A stretch of 29,435 nucleotides of DNA from Nostoc commune NIES-4072 (GCF_003113895.1 NZ_BDUD01000011.1:1-29435), one strand, 5' to 3'. Numbered from the stretch's first letter, positions 7,108 through 14,661 are shown. Made by a program: numbers and translations. Notes: generated by a model not told the origin, from the letters alone.

Positions 7108-7135
7108 ATTACACCTTTGGGCTAAAACGTGTAAT
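7108..7135 (-). terminator. Inverted repeat beyond the end of the mob operon
   Basis: ATTACAC (7108-7114) and GTGTAAT (7129-7135) enclose a 14-base loop 12 bases past the stop of the 222-aa gene. There is no clear T-run, so this is a weak terminator candidate. Confidence 0.35.
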
Positions 7136-7146
7136 GCAGTCGCGGA

Positions 7147-7815
7147 CTAATTGCCAACCCTGATCGTCCAGCAGTCATCTTGCAAATCCGGCGGCAGTTC
7201 TGCTGGAAACTCATCAGTGGCATCTATCATGACGCTAAAGTGTTGATTTGCGTTTTTTCCTAACCTCTTGATTTCACGTAGCCATTTTGCAAGGTTCTTA
7301 CCCATAAAATCAGGATTAGAGGTATCGAGAATCAGCAGACGGACTCCGCTAGTAGCCATCCGTCGCAAACGTTTCTCAATTTGCTTAGATGTAATTGATG
7401 AAGGTTTAATACGGTAGGGGTCAGCAACATTGAAACTCATGACAGCTACACTGTATCGACCTTCTTTTATTGCATCGCCATTATCAATACTGCCCATGAA
7501 AATGAAAATTTCATGGTGAGGGGGGCAGGATTCGTGATCGACAACGTTCAAAACGTTAGCGGCCATTTCGCTGTTTAGATATTGATGAGTTGTCTCTTCA
7601 TCCAGCCACAAAGTTCCAAGCCCATCTTTTTCTGGGTAAATGAATTCATCAATGTCTGGGCGAAACTCTCCAACATTAACTAAGGCATACCCTTTGCCAA
7701 ACTCGCGTTTCATGAAGTGTATCTGCTTAAACGCCTTCGCCACAAAACTTGTATCAAAAAGTACTTGTGAGCAGAAGTCATTTAAAGCTTGCTGCAAAAT
7801 TGAAATGGAATCCAC
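7147..7815 (-). CDS. Unknown 222-aa protein at the end of the mobilisation operon
   Basis: I do not recognise this protein. It starts at GTG 7815 (MDSISILQQAL); an in-frame stop lies shortly upstream, and the next Met is near residue 35. It looks soluble and alpha/beta. Strand-rich segments end in charged turns (EIFIFMGSIDNGD; YSVAVMSFNVADPY; VRLLILDTSNPDF; HFSVMIDATDEFP), a pattern reminiscent of a Rossmann or P-loop-like core but without a visible Walker A. There is no signal peptide or transmembrane segment. It is the last gene of the leftward mob cluster, 37 bases after the 66-aa ORF, so a transfer or plasmid-maintenance role is only positional inference. Confidence 0.6.
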   Translation of the reverse strand: MDSISILQQALNDFCSQVLFDTSFVAKAFKQIHFMKREFGKGYALVNVGEFRPDIDEFIYPEKDGLGTLWLDEETTHQYLNSEMAANVLNVVDHESCPPHHEIFIFMGSIDNGDAIKEGRYSVAVMSFNVADPYRIKPSSITSKQIEKRLRRMATSGVRLLILDTSNPDFMGKNLAKWLREIKRLGKNANQHFSVMIDATDEFPAELPPDLQDDCWTIRVGN

Positions 7816-7852
7816 AATAAAAAGTGCTGTACTTTTAGTTGATGATACTAAC

Positions 7853-8053
7853 TCATTTTAGTATGTCCAATTTTACACGTATCTGGCGGCGTTGTTTCAC
7901 CCAACAGTAACCTAAGCAACTCTTAACTTCTAGGCGGACTGACTCGGAATGTCTGCCTCTGCCTGCAATAGGCGGGTTGGCTCCAGATAGGATTTGTGGC
8001 AGTGGCAGATACCGCTCTCGATTGAGCTTGGTAGGTTTGAAGTGCGTCATCAC
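7853..8053 (-). CDS. Small basic protein coupled to the relaxase 3' ORF
   Basis: This encodes 66 residues, strongly basic (for example KPTKLNRERYLPLP and KQRRQIRVKLDILK), with no recognised family. The start (GTG 8053 or the adjacent ATG 8050) immediately follows the TAG of the upstream ORF at 8054, so translation is probably coupled. High charge and location suggest a nucleic-acid-binding accessory factor, but that is inference. Confidence 0.5.
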   Translation of the reverse strand: MMTHFKPTKLNRERYLPLPQILSGANPPIAGRGRHSESVRLEVKSCLGYCWVKQRRQIRVKLDILK

Positions 8054-8920
8054 CTAAAGGGAAAATCCTTTATTTTGTCTGAGTTCTTGTTGCTGTTCTT
8101 CTATTATTTGTTGCAATACGTGGTCTGCTTTTTGCCAAACCTGAATATCTTCTCTTTCTACTGACCCAATATAAATCGGTGAATACTCAAGCTTACCTGA
8201 CTGGTTTCGGTTGACTGCCACTCGAAAAATCTCACCTCGTTCATCATGGGTAAATACCAATTCTCTACCCTGCTTCTCCAGAGTGGCACGTTTGAATCTA
8301 AGGCTATTTGAGCCACTTTCTCTTAGTTGCCAATTGATGAGTTCAACAGCAATAGGCACAGCCATAGCTAAGAATTCCTCTTCTTTACGCTGCTTTTCAT
8401 CGAGTGACTGTTCTGGTTCTGACTTTTGAGTTGCCAGTTGGTTGCTAGCGATAAGTACCAATTCTCTAGCTTCATCTTGTGTCCATCGGGCTGGACTAGC
8501 AAAGATAATTTCTTCAACATCTTGGATTGGCTTATCATCTAATAGCGCCCGTATAGCAATTTCTTTATCTCGGTCAGTCACTAATAAGTTTTGCAAGTCG
8601 GCGCTGTAATGCTTATATAACTCGGCTGAAAGATTATCTTTTAGCTTTGGTTCATCTGTGGTTATAGTTGGAGTTTTATTAAGAGCAATTGCGTCTACTG
8701 TTTTTTGCGATCTATGGAGTTGCTCCAAATAAACAATCGCTGCTTCCAGGTCGTCGAAGATGGTTCTTCCGGCTGATAGCTGCTGATATTGAGAAAGTTG
8801 TTGCGTTAATTCTAATACTGTTTCAGTTAATGCTGAAGAGATAGTCGATTGCTCAATATAATCAGCAATTGATGAAATGGCTCTTTTCTCTAGATATGAT
8901 TGCAACTCAGTCGCAAGCAC
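8054..8920 (-). CDS. Frameshifted C-terminal continuation of the relaxase
   Basis: This encodes 288 residues from GTG 8920. Its first ~45 residues (ELQSYLEKRAISSIADYIEQ...) repeat the last in-frame part of the relaxase (ELQSHVEKRAILSIFDYIEQ...). The rest is a helical, Glu/Gln-rich domain ending ADHVLQQIIEEQQQELRQNKGFSL. It therefore looks like the C-terminus of one long relaxase, separated by a frame change in the duplicated repeat. It overlaps the relaxase ORF by 31 bases. It could be made separately from GTG 8920, fused by -1 frameshifting at the T-TTA-AAG heptamer (8932-8938), or the gene may simply be mutated. Confidence 0.65.
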   Translation of the reverse strand: MLATELQSYLEKRAISSIADYIEQSTISSALTETVLELTQQLSQYQQLSAGRTIFDDLEAAIVYLEQLHRSQKTVDAIALNKTPTITTDEPKLKDNLSAELYKHYSADLQNLLVTDRDKEIAIRALLDDKPIQDVEEIIFASPARWTQDEARELVLIASNQLATQKSEPEQSLDEKQRKEEEFLAMAVPIAVELINWQLRESGSNSLRFKRATLEKQGRELVFTHDERGEIFRVAVNRNQSGKLEYSPIYIGSVEREDIQVWQKADHVLQQIIEEQQQELRQNKGFSL

Positions 8921-9120
8921 TGCATCCAGGTCTTTAAATGTAGCTTTAGCTGTAACACAAGTCCCTCTTTGTATTGAGAAAGTTGTTGCGTTAATTCTAA
9001 TACTGTTTCAGTTAATGCTGAAGAGACAGTCGATTGCTCAATATAATCAAAGATTGATAAGATAGCTCTTTTCTCTACATGGGATTGTAACTCTTGAGTA
9101 ATCGCCGATTCGAGGTCATC
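8787..9120. repeat. Tandem 185-bp duplication in the relaxase gene
   Basis: About 150 bp beginning at 8787 recurs at 8972 with a period of 185 bp and high identity, for example a shared run from TATTGAGAAAG through CGATTGCTCAATATAATCA. In protein terms, a ~62-residue helical unit (LTQQLSQ...FDDLE...ELQS..EKRA) is duplicated, and more divergent copies lie upstream. Because 185 is not a multiple of 3, the duplication and an indel put the downstream part out of frame. Confidence 0.8.
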
Positions 9121-10323
9121 GAATGCAGTTCTGACTGCTTCGCTCTGCTGCCTGACTTGAGAGAGTTGTTCTGTTAATTGTGGCAACGTTTCACTTAAAG
9201 TTGACTCAACTACTGACTGTGAAATCAAGTCAGAAATTGTATTTATGAGTTCTGAACTTGCTCGTTGTTTCGCATCTGATTTAGCTGGGGCTAGCTGGTG
9301 TTTAGTTTCGGCTATAGCTTGAGCTTTTTTAGGTAATATGGTTGATATTACTTGTTGATTAAGCTGGCTATTATCTACAGATTCTAAGAATTTATTCAAA
9401 CGTTTAATTTCGCTATCGTCCCGTAAGGGGTCGTAGTTTATCCCCAATTCTGTCTGGAGCTTTGTAAAGGAACACTTATATTTATTGAGATTACCTCCCT
9501 GTTTCCAGAGCAAACGGGGGCTACCATCTTCATTAACTGAGCCAATATCAATACCAAATTTAATACCCCTTACCCCACCATGACCGTAATAACTAACGAT
9601 GGCTTTGACTTGATGCTCTCTCCACAACTGCTCAATTAGCTCTTGTATTGTGGGTTTATTTACTGCCACTTGCTCAATCGCTCGGCGCATTATTTCTTCG
9701 CCGGGAAGTCCATCGCGCTCGACTCGTTCAAGTTGGTTACGAGTCATAGCCTTTTGCTTACTCTCCCAACTACTTTGGACTGGGGTTAGCTGAAATTCTC
9801 GCTCTAGTAGTCGGGCTGAGTGTTCCGAATGGGCGAAATTGTTCCAGGTACGAATAGATTTACCATCTAGGTTATTGACTCTAGATGCAACGATGTGGGT
9901 GTGGTCGTGTTCTTTGTCTGAGTGCCGCGCTATAAAGAAGTCATAAGCTGGTAATTCAGTTTCTATAAAATCATCAACTAGCTGTTTTAGTTTGCTGTCG
10001 TCTATCCTTTTATCAGGTTGTTTAACTTGGGACTCATCACCTTGAAGCCGCGATAGTACAATGACCGATGCCAAGTGACGTTGGGACAGATTAGCTAATT
10101 CGTCATCATTTAGCGTTCTATCATTTTTCGGTACACTAAGCATTAGGTGATAGCATGGGTCTTTTAGCTGCGGGTTAAGATGGGCTGATAAGGTAAACTG
10201 CTCCACCAGTTGATTGGTGCTTTTACCATACATATTCCCGCCAATAATTTTGGCTTTCTCTTTCTCAAGCACATATTTAGTAGTGCCACGAAATGATTTG
10301 TTAGCTTTGACTTTAGTAATCAT
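8890..10323 (-). CDS. mobA: MOBP-type relaxase (mobilisation nuclease)
   Basis: This would nick oriT and remain covalently attached to the transferred strand. The N-terminal relaxase domain (about 1-200) shows Y17 in TTKYVLEKE as candidate nucleophile. The metal-binding three-histidine motif is clear at residues 134-143 (H-S-D-K-E-H-D-H-T-H, followed by IVASRVN). Residues 205-330 include GHGGVRGIKFGIDIGS, and the C-terminal ~120 residues are helical repeats. The ATG at 10323 has a strong GGCGGAGAG ribosome site. The ORF ends at 8890 with a non-homologous tail (QLKLHLKTWMQCLRLSCNHI) caused by the frame change; the true C-terminus is the next ORF. It lies downstream of mobC and the deaminase gene. 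Family name MOBP is from motif shape, not a search. Confidence 0.88.
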   Translation of the reverse strand: MITKVKANKSFRGTTKYVLEKEKAKIIGGNMYGKSTNQLVEQFTLSAHLNPQLKDPCYHLMLSVPKNDRTLNDDELANLSQRHLASVIVLSRLQGDESQVKQPDKRIDDSKLKQLVDDFIETELPAYDFFIARHSDKEHDHTHIVASRVNNLDGKSIRTWNNFAHSEHSARLLEREFQLTPVQSSWESKQKAMTRNQLERVERDGLPGEEIMRRAIEQVAVNKPTIQELIEQLWREHQVKAIVSYYGHGGVRGIKFGIDIGSVNEDGSPRLLWKQGGNLNKYKCSFTKLQTELGINYDPLRDDSEIKRLNKFLESVDNSQLNQQVISTILPKKAQAIAETKHQLAPAKSDAKQRASSELINTISDLISQSVVESTLSETLPQLTEQLSQVRQQSEAVRTAFDDLESAITQELQSHVEKRAILSIFDYIEQSTVSSALTETVLELTQQLSQYKEGLVLQLKLHLKTWMQCLRLSCNHI

Positions 10324-10447
10324 CTCTCCGCCTCTAACACCTAGATATTACTTTGGTTCAATGTAAGAGTATCCTGTGTATAATCGACGAAAGCTTTACT
10401 CTTAACCTCTAATAGAGAGACACGGATATGCTCTGATAGGGTTGATT
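10324..10447 (-). promoter_or_regulatory. Leader between deaminase and relaxase genes
   Basis: 124 bases without an ORF break the otherwise tight operon. They contain a CTCTA-T-TAGAG palindrome on the minus strand (about 10410-10420), candidate promoter sequence TTATACACAGGATA, and the relaxase ribosome-binding site. A separate relaxase promoter or second regulatory point is plausible. Confidence 0.35.
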
Positions 10448-10837
10448 CTATCTGTGATATTTATTGGGAAGTAAGTCATTAATAGTAATAAGCATGGAAC
10501 CAGCTTCGCCTGGAACTATTACTTTGGCATCTGGTGCATAATCCGCTATTAACTCTCGACACATACCGCAGGGCGATACAACCTGACCATCTCTATTAAC
10601 TGCTACAATCATTTCAATTTCTGTGTCTCCAGCAGTAGCAGCCATACCAATAGCAATTGCTTCGGCACACACAGCAATTCTTCCCACAGTCGCCTCTATA
10701 TGTACAGCAGAAAAGACTTGACCAGAGCGGGTGAGTATGGCTGCTCCAATTTCGTGGTAATTAGGCTTGAATCGAGTTGTAATAAGCTGGCTGGCTACGT
10801 TGATTAGCTCAGTTTTTTTGTCATCGTTTTCTGGCAT
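10448..10837 (-). CDS. Cytidine-deaminase-fold protein within the mob operon
   Basis: This 129-residue zinc deaminase has the catalytic C57-A-E59 motif (VCAEAIAI) and P89-C90-G-M-C93-R (SPCGMCRE). C57, C90 and C93 are the zinc ligands of tetrameric cytidine or blasticidin-S-type deaminases, and E59 is the proton shuttle. Length and fold order (N-terminal helix, GAAILT strand, CAE helix, MIVAV strand, PCG helix) match the family. It is intact and sits 7 bases after mobC and upstream of the relaxase gene on the same strand, so it is very likely co-transcribed with the relaxosome genes. The substrate is unknown: free cytidine salvage, a toxic nucleoside, or bases in single-stranded transfer DNA are all possible. 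Confidence 0.9.
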   Translation of the reverse strand: MPENDDKKTELINVASQLITTRFKPNYHEIGAAILTRSGQVFSAVHIEATVGRIAVCAEAIAIGMAATAGDTEIEMIVAVNRDGQVVSPCGMCRELIADYAPDAKVIVPGEAGSMLITINDLLPNKYHR

Positions 10838-10844
10838 AAATCAG

Positions 10845-11306
10845 CTACTCTCTAGTTACCTGCTTATCGAGCTTACCATTATCATCACTCGATATAGGTT
10901 GGGTAATTTGTTGGCGAGTTTGTTCTAAGAGTTCCATCAATTCTTCAAGAGTTTTCAGATATGATTTCACCTCCACCGTCAACGGTTGACTACCAATTTT
11001 CACGGCTTCGTTAATAGCCCTAGTCTGCTGATTCAGGTTGTTACCAATCTTCTTTAGCTCGTAGATAGCCTGTCGGTTCACTTCGGGTATGACTAATTTA
11101 GGATGTGGTAGAGGGTAGTCAAATAATCTCGCTCTTATATAGTCACTTTGCACCACTCCACTGCAACGCTGCTCTAATCTAGCTTTCTCGGCATAGCTAG
11201 CTCTAAACGTGATGGTTACTTCTCGCTTTTCATCTGATGCTACTGACCGATTGGTTAATGTGTCAGCTAGTTGATTACTGAGGTTGATACGGGGGTCTGG
11301 CTGCAT
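10845..11306 (-). CDS. mobC: MobC-like relaxosome accessory protein
   Basis: This 153-residue protein has a strand near 27-35 (REVTITFRAS), helices typical of a ribbon-helix-helix DNA-binding region, and the MobC signature VNRQAIYELKKIGNNLNQQT at about 75-94. A helical C-terminus (EELMELLEQTRQQI) follows. MobC proteins bind oriT and help the relaxase open the nick region. It is the first gene of the leftward mob operon, directly beside the structured region at 11340-11710, the expected place for oriT. No strong Shine-Dalgarno precedes the ATG. Confidence 0.87.
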   Translation of the reverse strand: MQPDPRINLSNQLADTLTNRSVASDEKREVTITFRASYAEKARLEQRCSGVVQSDYIRARLFDYPLPHPKLVIPEVNRQAIYELKKIGNNLNQQTRAINEAVKIGSQPLTVEVKSYLKTLEELMELLEQTRQQITQPISSDDNGKLDKQVTRE

Positions 11307-11346
11307 AACTAGTTAAGCGTTTAGCTCTTTAAATATTTATTTTTTA

Positions 11347-11407
11347 CCGGGTTATTCGCTGTAGCTGCTACGGCGCTTTGCGCCGAGCAGGTAGGCGAAT
11401 AACCCGG
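11347..11407. repeat. Long inverted repeat with nested hairpin beside mobC
   Basis: Arms CCGGGTTATTCGC (11347-11359) and GCGAATAACCCGG (11395-11407) are a perfect 13-bp match. Inside is a second stem, CTGCT..GGCGC-TTT-GCGCC.AGCAG (11365-11390). A 61-base cruciform 40 bp from mobC is typical of relaxosome or oriT DNA. A T-run lies only on its left side, so a terminator is less likely. Confidence 0.75.
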
Positions 11408-11456
11408 AACCTCTTGTTGACTCATTTACCCCTTTAATAGACCTATAAAAGGGGGT

Positions 11457-11538
11457 TTGGGGGATACCCCCAACAAGCAACCACGCCGCTTTTACCGAAG
11501 GTAAAAGTAGCCCGGAGGGCGTTACGGCGTATTGCTTG
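11457..11538. other. G/C hairpin followed by a three-way-junction structure
   Basis: TTGGGGG-ATA-CCCCCAA (11457-11473) is followed by a two-layer outer helix: CAAGCAA (11474-11480) with TTGCTTG (11532-11538), then ACGCCG (11483-11488) with CGGCGT (11525-11530). Inside lie two hairpins, CTTTTACC-GAA-GGTAAAAG (11489-11507) and GCCC-GGA-GGGC (11510-11520). All stems are perfect. The fold could exist as single-stranded transfer DNA or as RNA from either strand. Right of it, the minus strand reads CAGTCCTGTCG (about 11551-11561), slightly like MOBP nic sites (TCCTG). Confidence 0.6.
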
Positions 11539-11857
11539 CCTAACCCCCCACGACAGGACTGGGATAACGAGAGCCAAGGGGCACAACGGGAGACTGGGGG
11601 AGTAAGAGACTTTGGCGAACCACGATTGACTCTGTGCAATTTCCTCGGTGTAACCGAGGGCAGGGTCTGTTTAACAATGCTGCCAACAGCCTTTGATGTC
11701 AAAGTGTTGATTCATGGGTAACTGCTTTTTTAAACTAGTCTACCTCACGAGGATATAAACCCATATTGATTGATATTCGTCACATCACGACAAGAAACTT
11801 AAACTTTTTCTGGTCACGTTTTTTTTACAATGGAATAATTTATTACTAGTGCTGGAT
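11539..11857. other. Remainder of the oriT-candidate region
   Basis: The sequence is G-rich on the plus strand to about 11620. It then holds a perfect hairpin CCTCGGT-GTA-ACCGAGG (11643-11659) and a palindrome CTTTGA-TG-TCAAAG (11691-11704). After 11720 it becomes AT-rich and probably carries the promoter for the rightward genes at 11858. Overlapping open frames on both strands do not look protein-like. Confidence 0.45.
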
Positions 11858-12124
11858 ATGCCGCGCAAACCGAAAGCTGTTCCTTTATCAAAAATAGAAG
11901 ATATTCAAACCAGTCTTAAACACTTTGCGGCGACTCCTAAAACTATCAGCCTGTCAGATTTAGTCCTCAGTTTGGCTAAACCTATTCAGGATATGTTAGA
12001 CGCTGGCTACTCTTATGAAGATGTTTCTGATGTGTTTAAAGGTCATGGGGTAGAACTGGCGGCCAGTGGTCTGAAGAGTTTTCATAAAAAAGCTTCAACA
12101 TCAACTGACTCCTATTCGCGCTGA
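11858..12124 (+). CDS. Small HTH-like protein beside the oriT candidate
   Basis: This encodes 88 residues from ATG 11858 (MPRKPKAVPLSK); a GTG at 11849 is an alternative. The middle and C-terminal part (LAKPIQDMLDAGYSYEDVSDVFKGHGVELAASGLKSF) follows the pattern of short plasmid DNA-binding proteins. In these, a GYSY-type helix-turn-helix segment is followed by a GI.LSASTLK-like recognition helix, as in several TraK or mobilisation accessory proteins. That assignment is by pattern only. It diverges from mobC across the structured region, so it may bind oriT or control transfer. Confidence 0.6.
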   Translation: MPRKPKAVPLSKIEDIQTSLKHFAATPKTISLSDLVLSLAKPIQDMLDAGYSYEDVSDVFKGHGVELAASGLKSFHKKASTSTDSYSR

Positions 12125-12143
12125 ACCCCTAACTAAATATGGA

Positions 12144-12329
12144 ATGATGGGGTTAATTACGACAATATTTGCTTTGTCAATGTTCTTTTCAATCAATCAA
12201 TTAATTCCGGTAAAAATCTCGGATGATTTCAATACCTATCTACGAGCTATCTGGCAGCGCACTGGTTATAGTAATGTCAAGCTACAACGGGTAGAAAAGC
12301 GTTTGGGGACTGACCGAAATCAAAGATGA
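12144..12329 (+). CDS. Possible small membrane-anchored protein
   Basis: This encodes 61 residues from the ATG pair at 12144. The N-terminal ~22 residues are hydrophobic (MMGLITTIFALSMFFSINQLI), resembling a signal anchor. The rest is basic (RAIWQRTGYSNVKLQRVEKRLG). It begins 19 bases after the preceding stop and ends before a strong bidirectional terminator, so it is plausibly the second gene of a two-gene unit. No ribosome-binding site is convincing. Confidence 0.4.
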   Translation: MMGLITTIFALSMFFSINQLIPVKISDDFNTYLRAIWQRTGYSNVKLQRVEKRLGTDRNQR

Positions 12330-12343
12330 AGGGCAATATATAG

Positions 12344-12385
12344 TGATTGGGGCAAACATGGTTAACGTAATGTTTGCCCCAATCA
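12344..12385. terminator. Bidirectional terminator between convergent genes
   Basis: Perfect 16-bp arms TGATTGGGGCAAACAT (12344-12359) and ATGTTTGCCCCAATCA (12370-12385) enclose a 10-base loop. It lies between the plus-strand ORF ending at 12329 and the minus-strand ORF ending at 12395. Confidence 0.8.
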
Positions 12386-12394
12386 TACAAAGAA

Positions 12395-12601
12395 TTAGAG
12401 ATAAGAATGCACAAGCTTACCTTGAGTTGACCACTTCTCATCTAGAAGACGACAAGCGACATAAACAACTTTTTGAGGGTTGCGCTTATGTCTGACAATC
12501 ATATTCCAAGAACGGACAGTATAATCACCTTGATAACCTAAGACAAGGGCAAGCTCGTCGTAAGTTAACTGCCATTTTTTCTTAAACTCAATTGGGTGCA
12601 T
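12395..12601 (-). CDS. Small HTH DNA-binding protein
   Basis: This encodes 68 residues. The segment WQLTYDELALVLGYQGDYTVRSWNMIVRHKRNPQKVV looks like a Cro/XRE-type helix-turn-helix, with LTYDELA as helix 2 and YTVRSW as recognition helix. It is the last gene of the leftward cluster, 94 bases after the ATPase gene. Similar short proteins are common transcription regulators on cyanobacterial plasmids; the target is unknown. It ends at the strong bidirectional hairpin. Confidence 0.6.
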   Translation of the reverse strand: MHPIEFKKKWQLTYDELALVLGYQGDYTVRSWNMIVRHKRNPQKVVYVACRLLDEKWSTQGKLVHSYL

Positions 12602-12695
12602 AAATTTAAATCCATTGCTAAGATTTTCGGCTTTTGATGTCTTGATGTCTTGGAACTAAGTGCTTTCTTAACGGCTTTTTGAGATTGCAGTAATA

Positions 12696-14597
12696 TTAAA
12701 AAGCGGTAAAGCCTAACTTCTCGCTACCCTTCAATTGCTTGGATTCTATAAGTTGTGCAATCGCACCCCTTAAATACCGAACACTAGGTTTCTCTTCGCC
12801 CCACTTTCGGCTATTTCTAATCGCGGCAAAGCTGACTGGTGTTGCAACGGCTGAAGTAACGATGTTTAAAATTTGCGACAAGTCAGCCTCAGAAATGCTG
12901 ACGAATTCTAGCTCTGCAATTTCAACGTCTTGGGTAGGCTTTGAAAAAATGGATTCTAGCTGATTAACTGCGTCATCTGGTGCAATTTTCTCGCCTCTGG
13001 GCATAACTGCTGGCTGGTGATGCTGCACCAGTTCCGGGAAGAATTTGAGTAATGTTCTAGCTGGATCTGGTTGACCATTTCCTGGGTGTAACTCTATCTT
13101 TAGCCAGTCTGGAATCATGCCGAGATTGCCACCGTTAACAGGTTCAGCAAAGTTATTAGGGTTGGCTTTGAAATATTCGCCACTGGCAACATTAATCTTT
13201 CGCAATCCACCAGCGCTTACAGACTGAGCTACACACCCAATAAAGTTAACCGATTGCTTAAAGGTGTCTGCTAGTCCTGCCGTAGCTTTACCTACCACGC
13301 TTGTCAGGTTAGAGCCATGCAATACGATAATTAATGTACCGCCACACTTGGCGAAGCGAGAAAGTAAATATTGAATAGCCCAAGTGCGATCGCTCTCATC
13401 AAGTAGGGACAGCAACCGCATCGCCTCATCAATGACTAACAGTAAGTTTTTATGGGAGTAAGGTTCACTTGCATCTAAGCCTTTAAGAAATTTAAGCAAG
13501 TCACGGGCGACTAGTTTATCTGCACCGTCCGCATCTTTTTCGGGGTATTTAAGAGCAGAAATCAGATTGCAACTAAAGGGGTAAACGTCCACCCCGGCTG
13601 TAAAGTATTGGGTGTTTAATCCCGAATCTAAAGCTAGAGATAATGTTGCCAAGATTGCTGCTAAGGTTCCCTTACCACCTCGCTGAGTGCCAGCGATCGC
13701 AATGACTTGGGAACTCATCATATCTTCTACTTGAAAACCATTTTTCGTTAAAGCCGCGATGAGTGCGTTTGCTCTGTTCGCTAGAGGGAGATTAATTATA
13801 GTCTGTGGTGCAAGCCCATTAGCTGATGGCTGTAACTCTGTAGGTCTAGAAAGAGAAGCAGCTTGATGGTTGTGCTGAATATCTACCTGTGGCGATTGAA
13901 ACTGTTTGATATCTACGGTCGGTGGTAACTGGGTTTGAGCTTGTGCAATAGCACTTATCTCTGACAGATTCACCCGACTGTCAATCGTCACATCCTGTAA
14001 ATGGAGAGCCATACTTTGATAAGTGGGTAGCTGACGACCCTTGAGCTTGCCAAACCAGCCAAACATCCAGCGATAAGCATAAAAACGTTTTCCTGGCTCA
14101 ACTTGCGTTAAATACTGCCCAATATTTTCAAATTCAGCATGAAGAAAGGCGTACTCTTCTGCTGATTGTCGCTCTAGAAATTTAACAGTATTAGCAAGAT
14201 GATCTGCTTGATAATTGCTCCGATTATCATAGTCACCAGCACGGGCAACCGCGTCTATAAAGTTGCCACGTACAAAGGGAAAAGGTGCAATTTCTTTAGT
14301 GCGGTTGGAGTGTTCGACAACAAACCATAGCCATGCAGCACCGCCAATTAAACCACCAACCAGTGCCATTGGATTGACAGCATAACAAACCGCTCCTATC
14401 CCAGAAGCCAGTAAGCCAAGTACACGGGTCATGTCTGCTTCGTTCTCAGATGCCCGTGCCATTTCAAATAATTGATCCTTGCGCTCTTGCAACCATTCAG
14501 AAACATTTCCTGCCTCCAAATGGGATAAGGCGGGATAAGAATCGCGTAAGTGTTCCGTTTCCTTAGTTGTAATTTTTGGGATATTATTGCAATGCAT
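12696..14597 (-). CDS. Membrane-anchored ATPase (VirD4/FtsK-like), unknown system
   Basis: This encodes 633 residues from ATG 14597, with AGGG upstream; a longer TTG start at 14633 is less likely. Two hydrophobic segments near residues 59-95 form a transmembrane hairpin (VLGLLASGIGAVCYAV; MALVGGLIGGAAWLWFVV). A soluble linker precedes the ATPase core. Walker A GTQRGGKGT is near residue 305, Walker B LLLVIDE near 388, and a sensor-like TLIIVLHGSN near 425. The layout fits coupling proteins or FtsK-type DNA pumps, but the motor core is divergent. It closes an operon with two membrane proteins and ParM. It may be the coupling protein for plasmid transfer or part of a membrane-linked segregation machine; the data do not decide. 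Confidence 0.78.
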   Translation of the reverse strand: MHCNNIPKITTKETEHLRDSYPALSHLEAGNVSEWLQERKDQLFEMARASENEADMTRVLGLLASGIGAVCYAVNPMALVGGLIGGAAWLWFVVEHSNRTKEIAPFPFVRGNFIDAVARAGDYDNRSNYQADHLANTVKFLERQSAEEYAFLHAEFENIGQYLTQVEPGKRFYAYRWMFGWFGKLKGRQLPTYQSMALHLQDVTIDSRVNLSEISAIAQAQTQLPPTVDIKQFQSPQVDIQHNHQAASLSRPTELQPSANGLAPQTIINLPLANRANALIAALTKNGFQVEDMMSSQVIAIAGTQRGGKGTLAAILATLSLALDSGLNTQYFTAGVDVYPFSCNLISALKYPEKDADGADKLVARDLLKFLKGLDASEPYSHKNLLLVIDEAMRLLSLLDESDRTWAIQYLLSRFAKCGGTLIIVLHGSNLTSVVGKATAGLADTFKQSVNFIGCVAQSVSAGGLRKINVASGEYFKANPNNFAEPVNGGNLGMIPDWLKIELHPGNGQPDPARTLLKFFPELVQHHQPAVMPRGEKIAPDDAVNQLESIFSKPTQDVEIAELEFVSISEADLSQILNIVTSAVATPVSFAAIRNSRKWGEEKPSVRYLRGAIAQLIESKQLKGSEKLGFTAF

Positions 14598-14661
14598 AAA
14601 ACAAATGCCCTGTTGAATTAAGAAGCCGCTCAATGTAAAGAGTTTTTGAGCGGCACGAGCT

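Noticed and set aside
11474..11538. Cloverleaf-like fold suggesting a tRNA
   Set aside because: No T-loop GTTCGA-type sequence, no proper anticodon arm and too short; kept as a three-way-junction structure.
11352..11721. Open frames on both strands across the structured region (116 and 61 residues)
   Set aside because: They run through perfect hairpins, give low-complexity peptides and lack ribosome sites; the region looks cis-acting.
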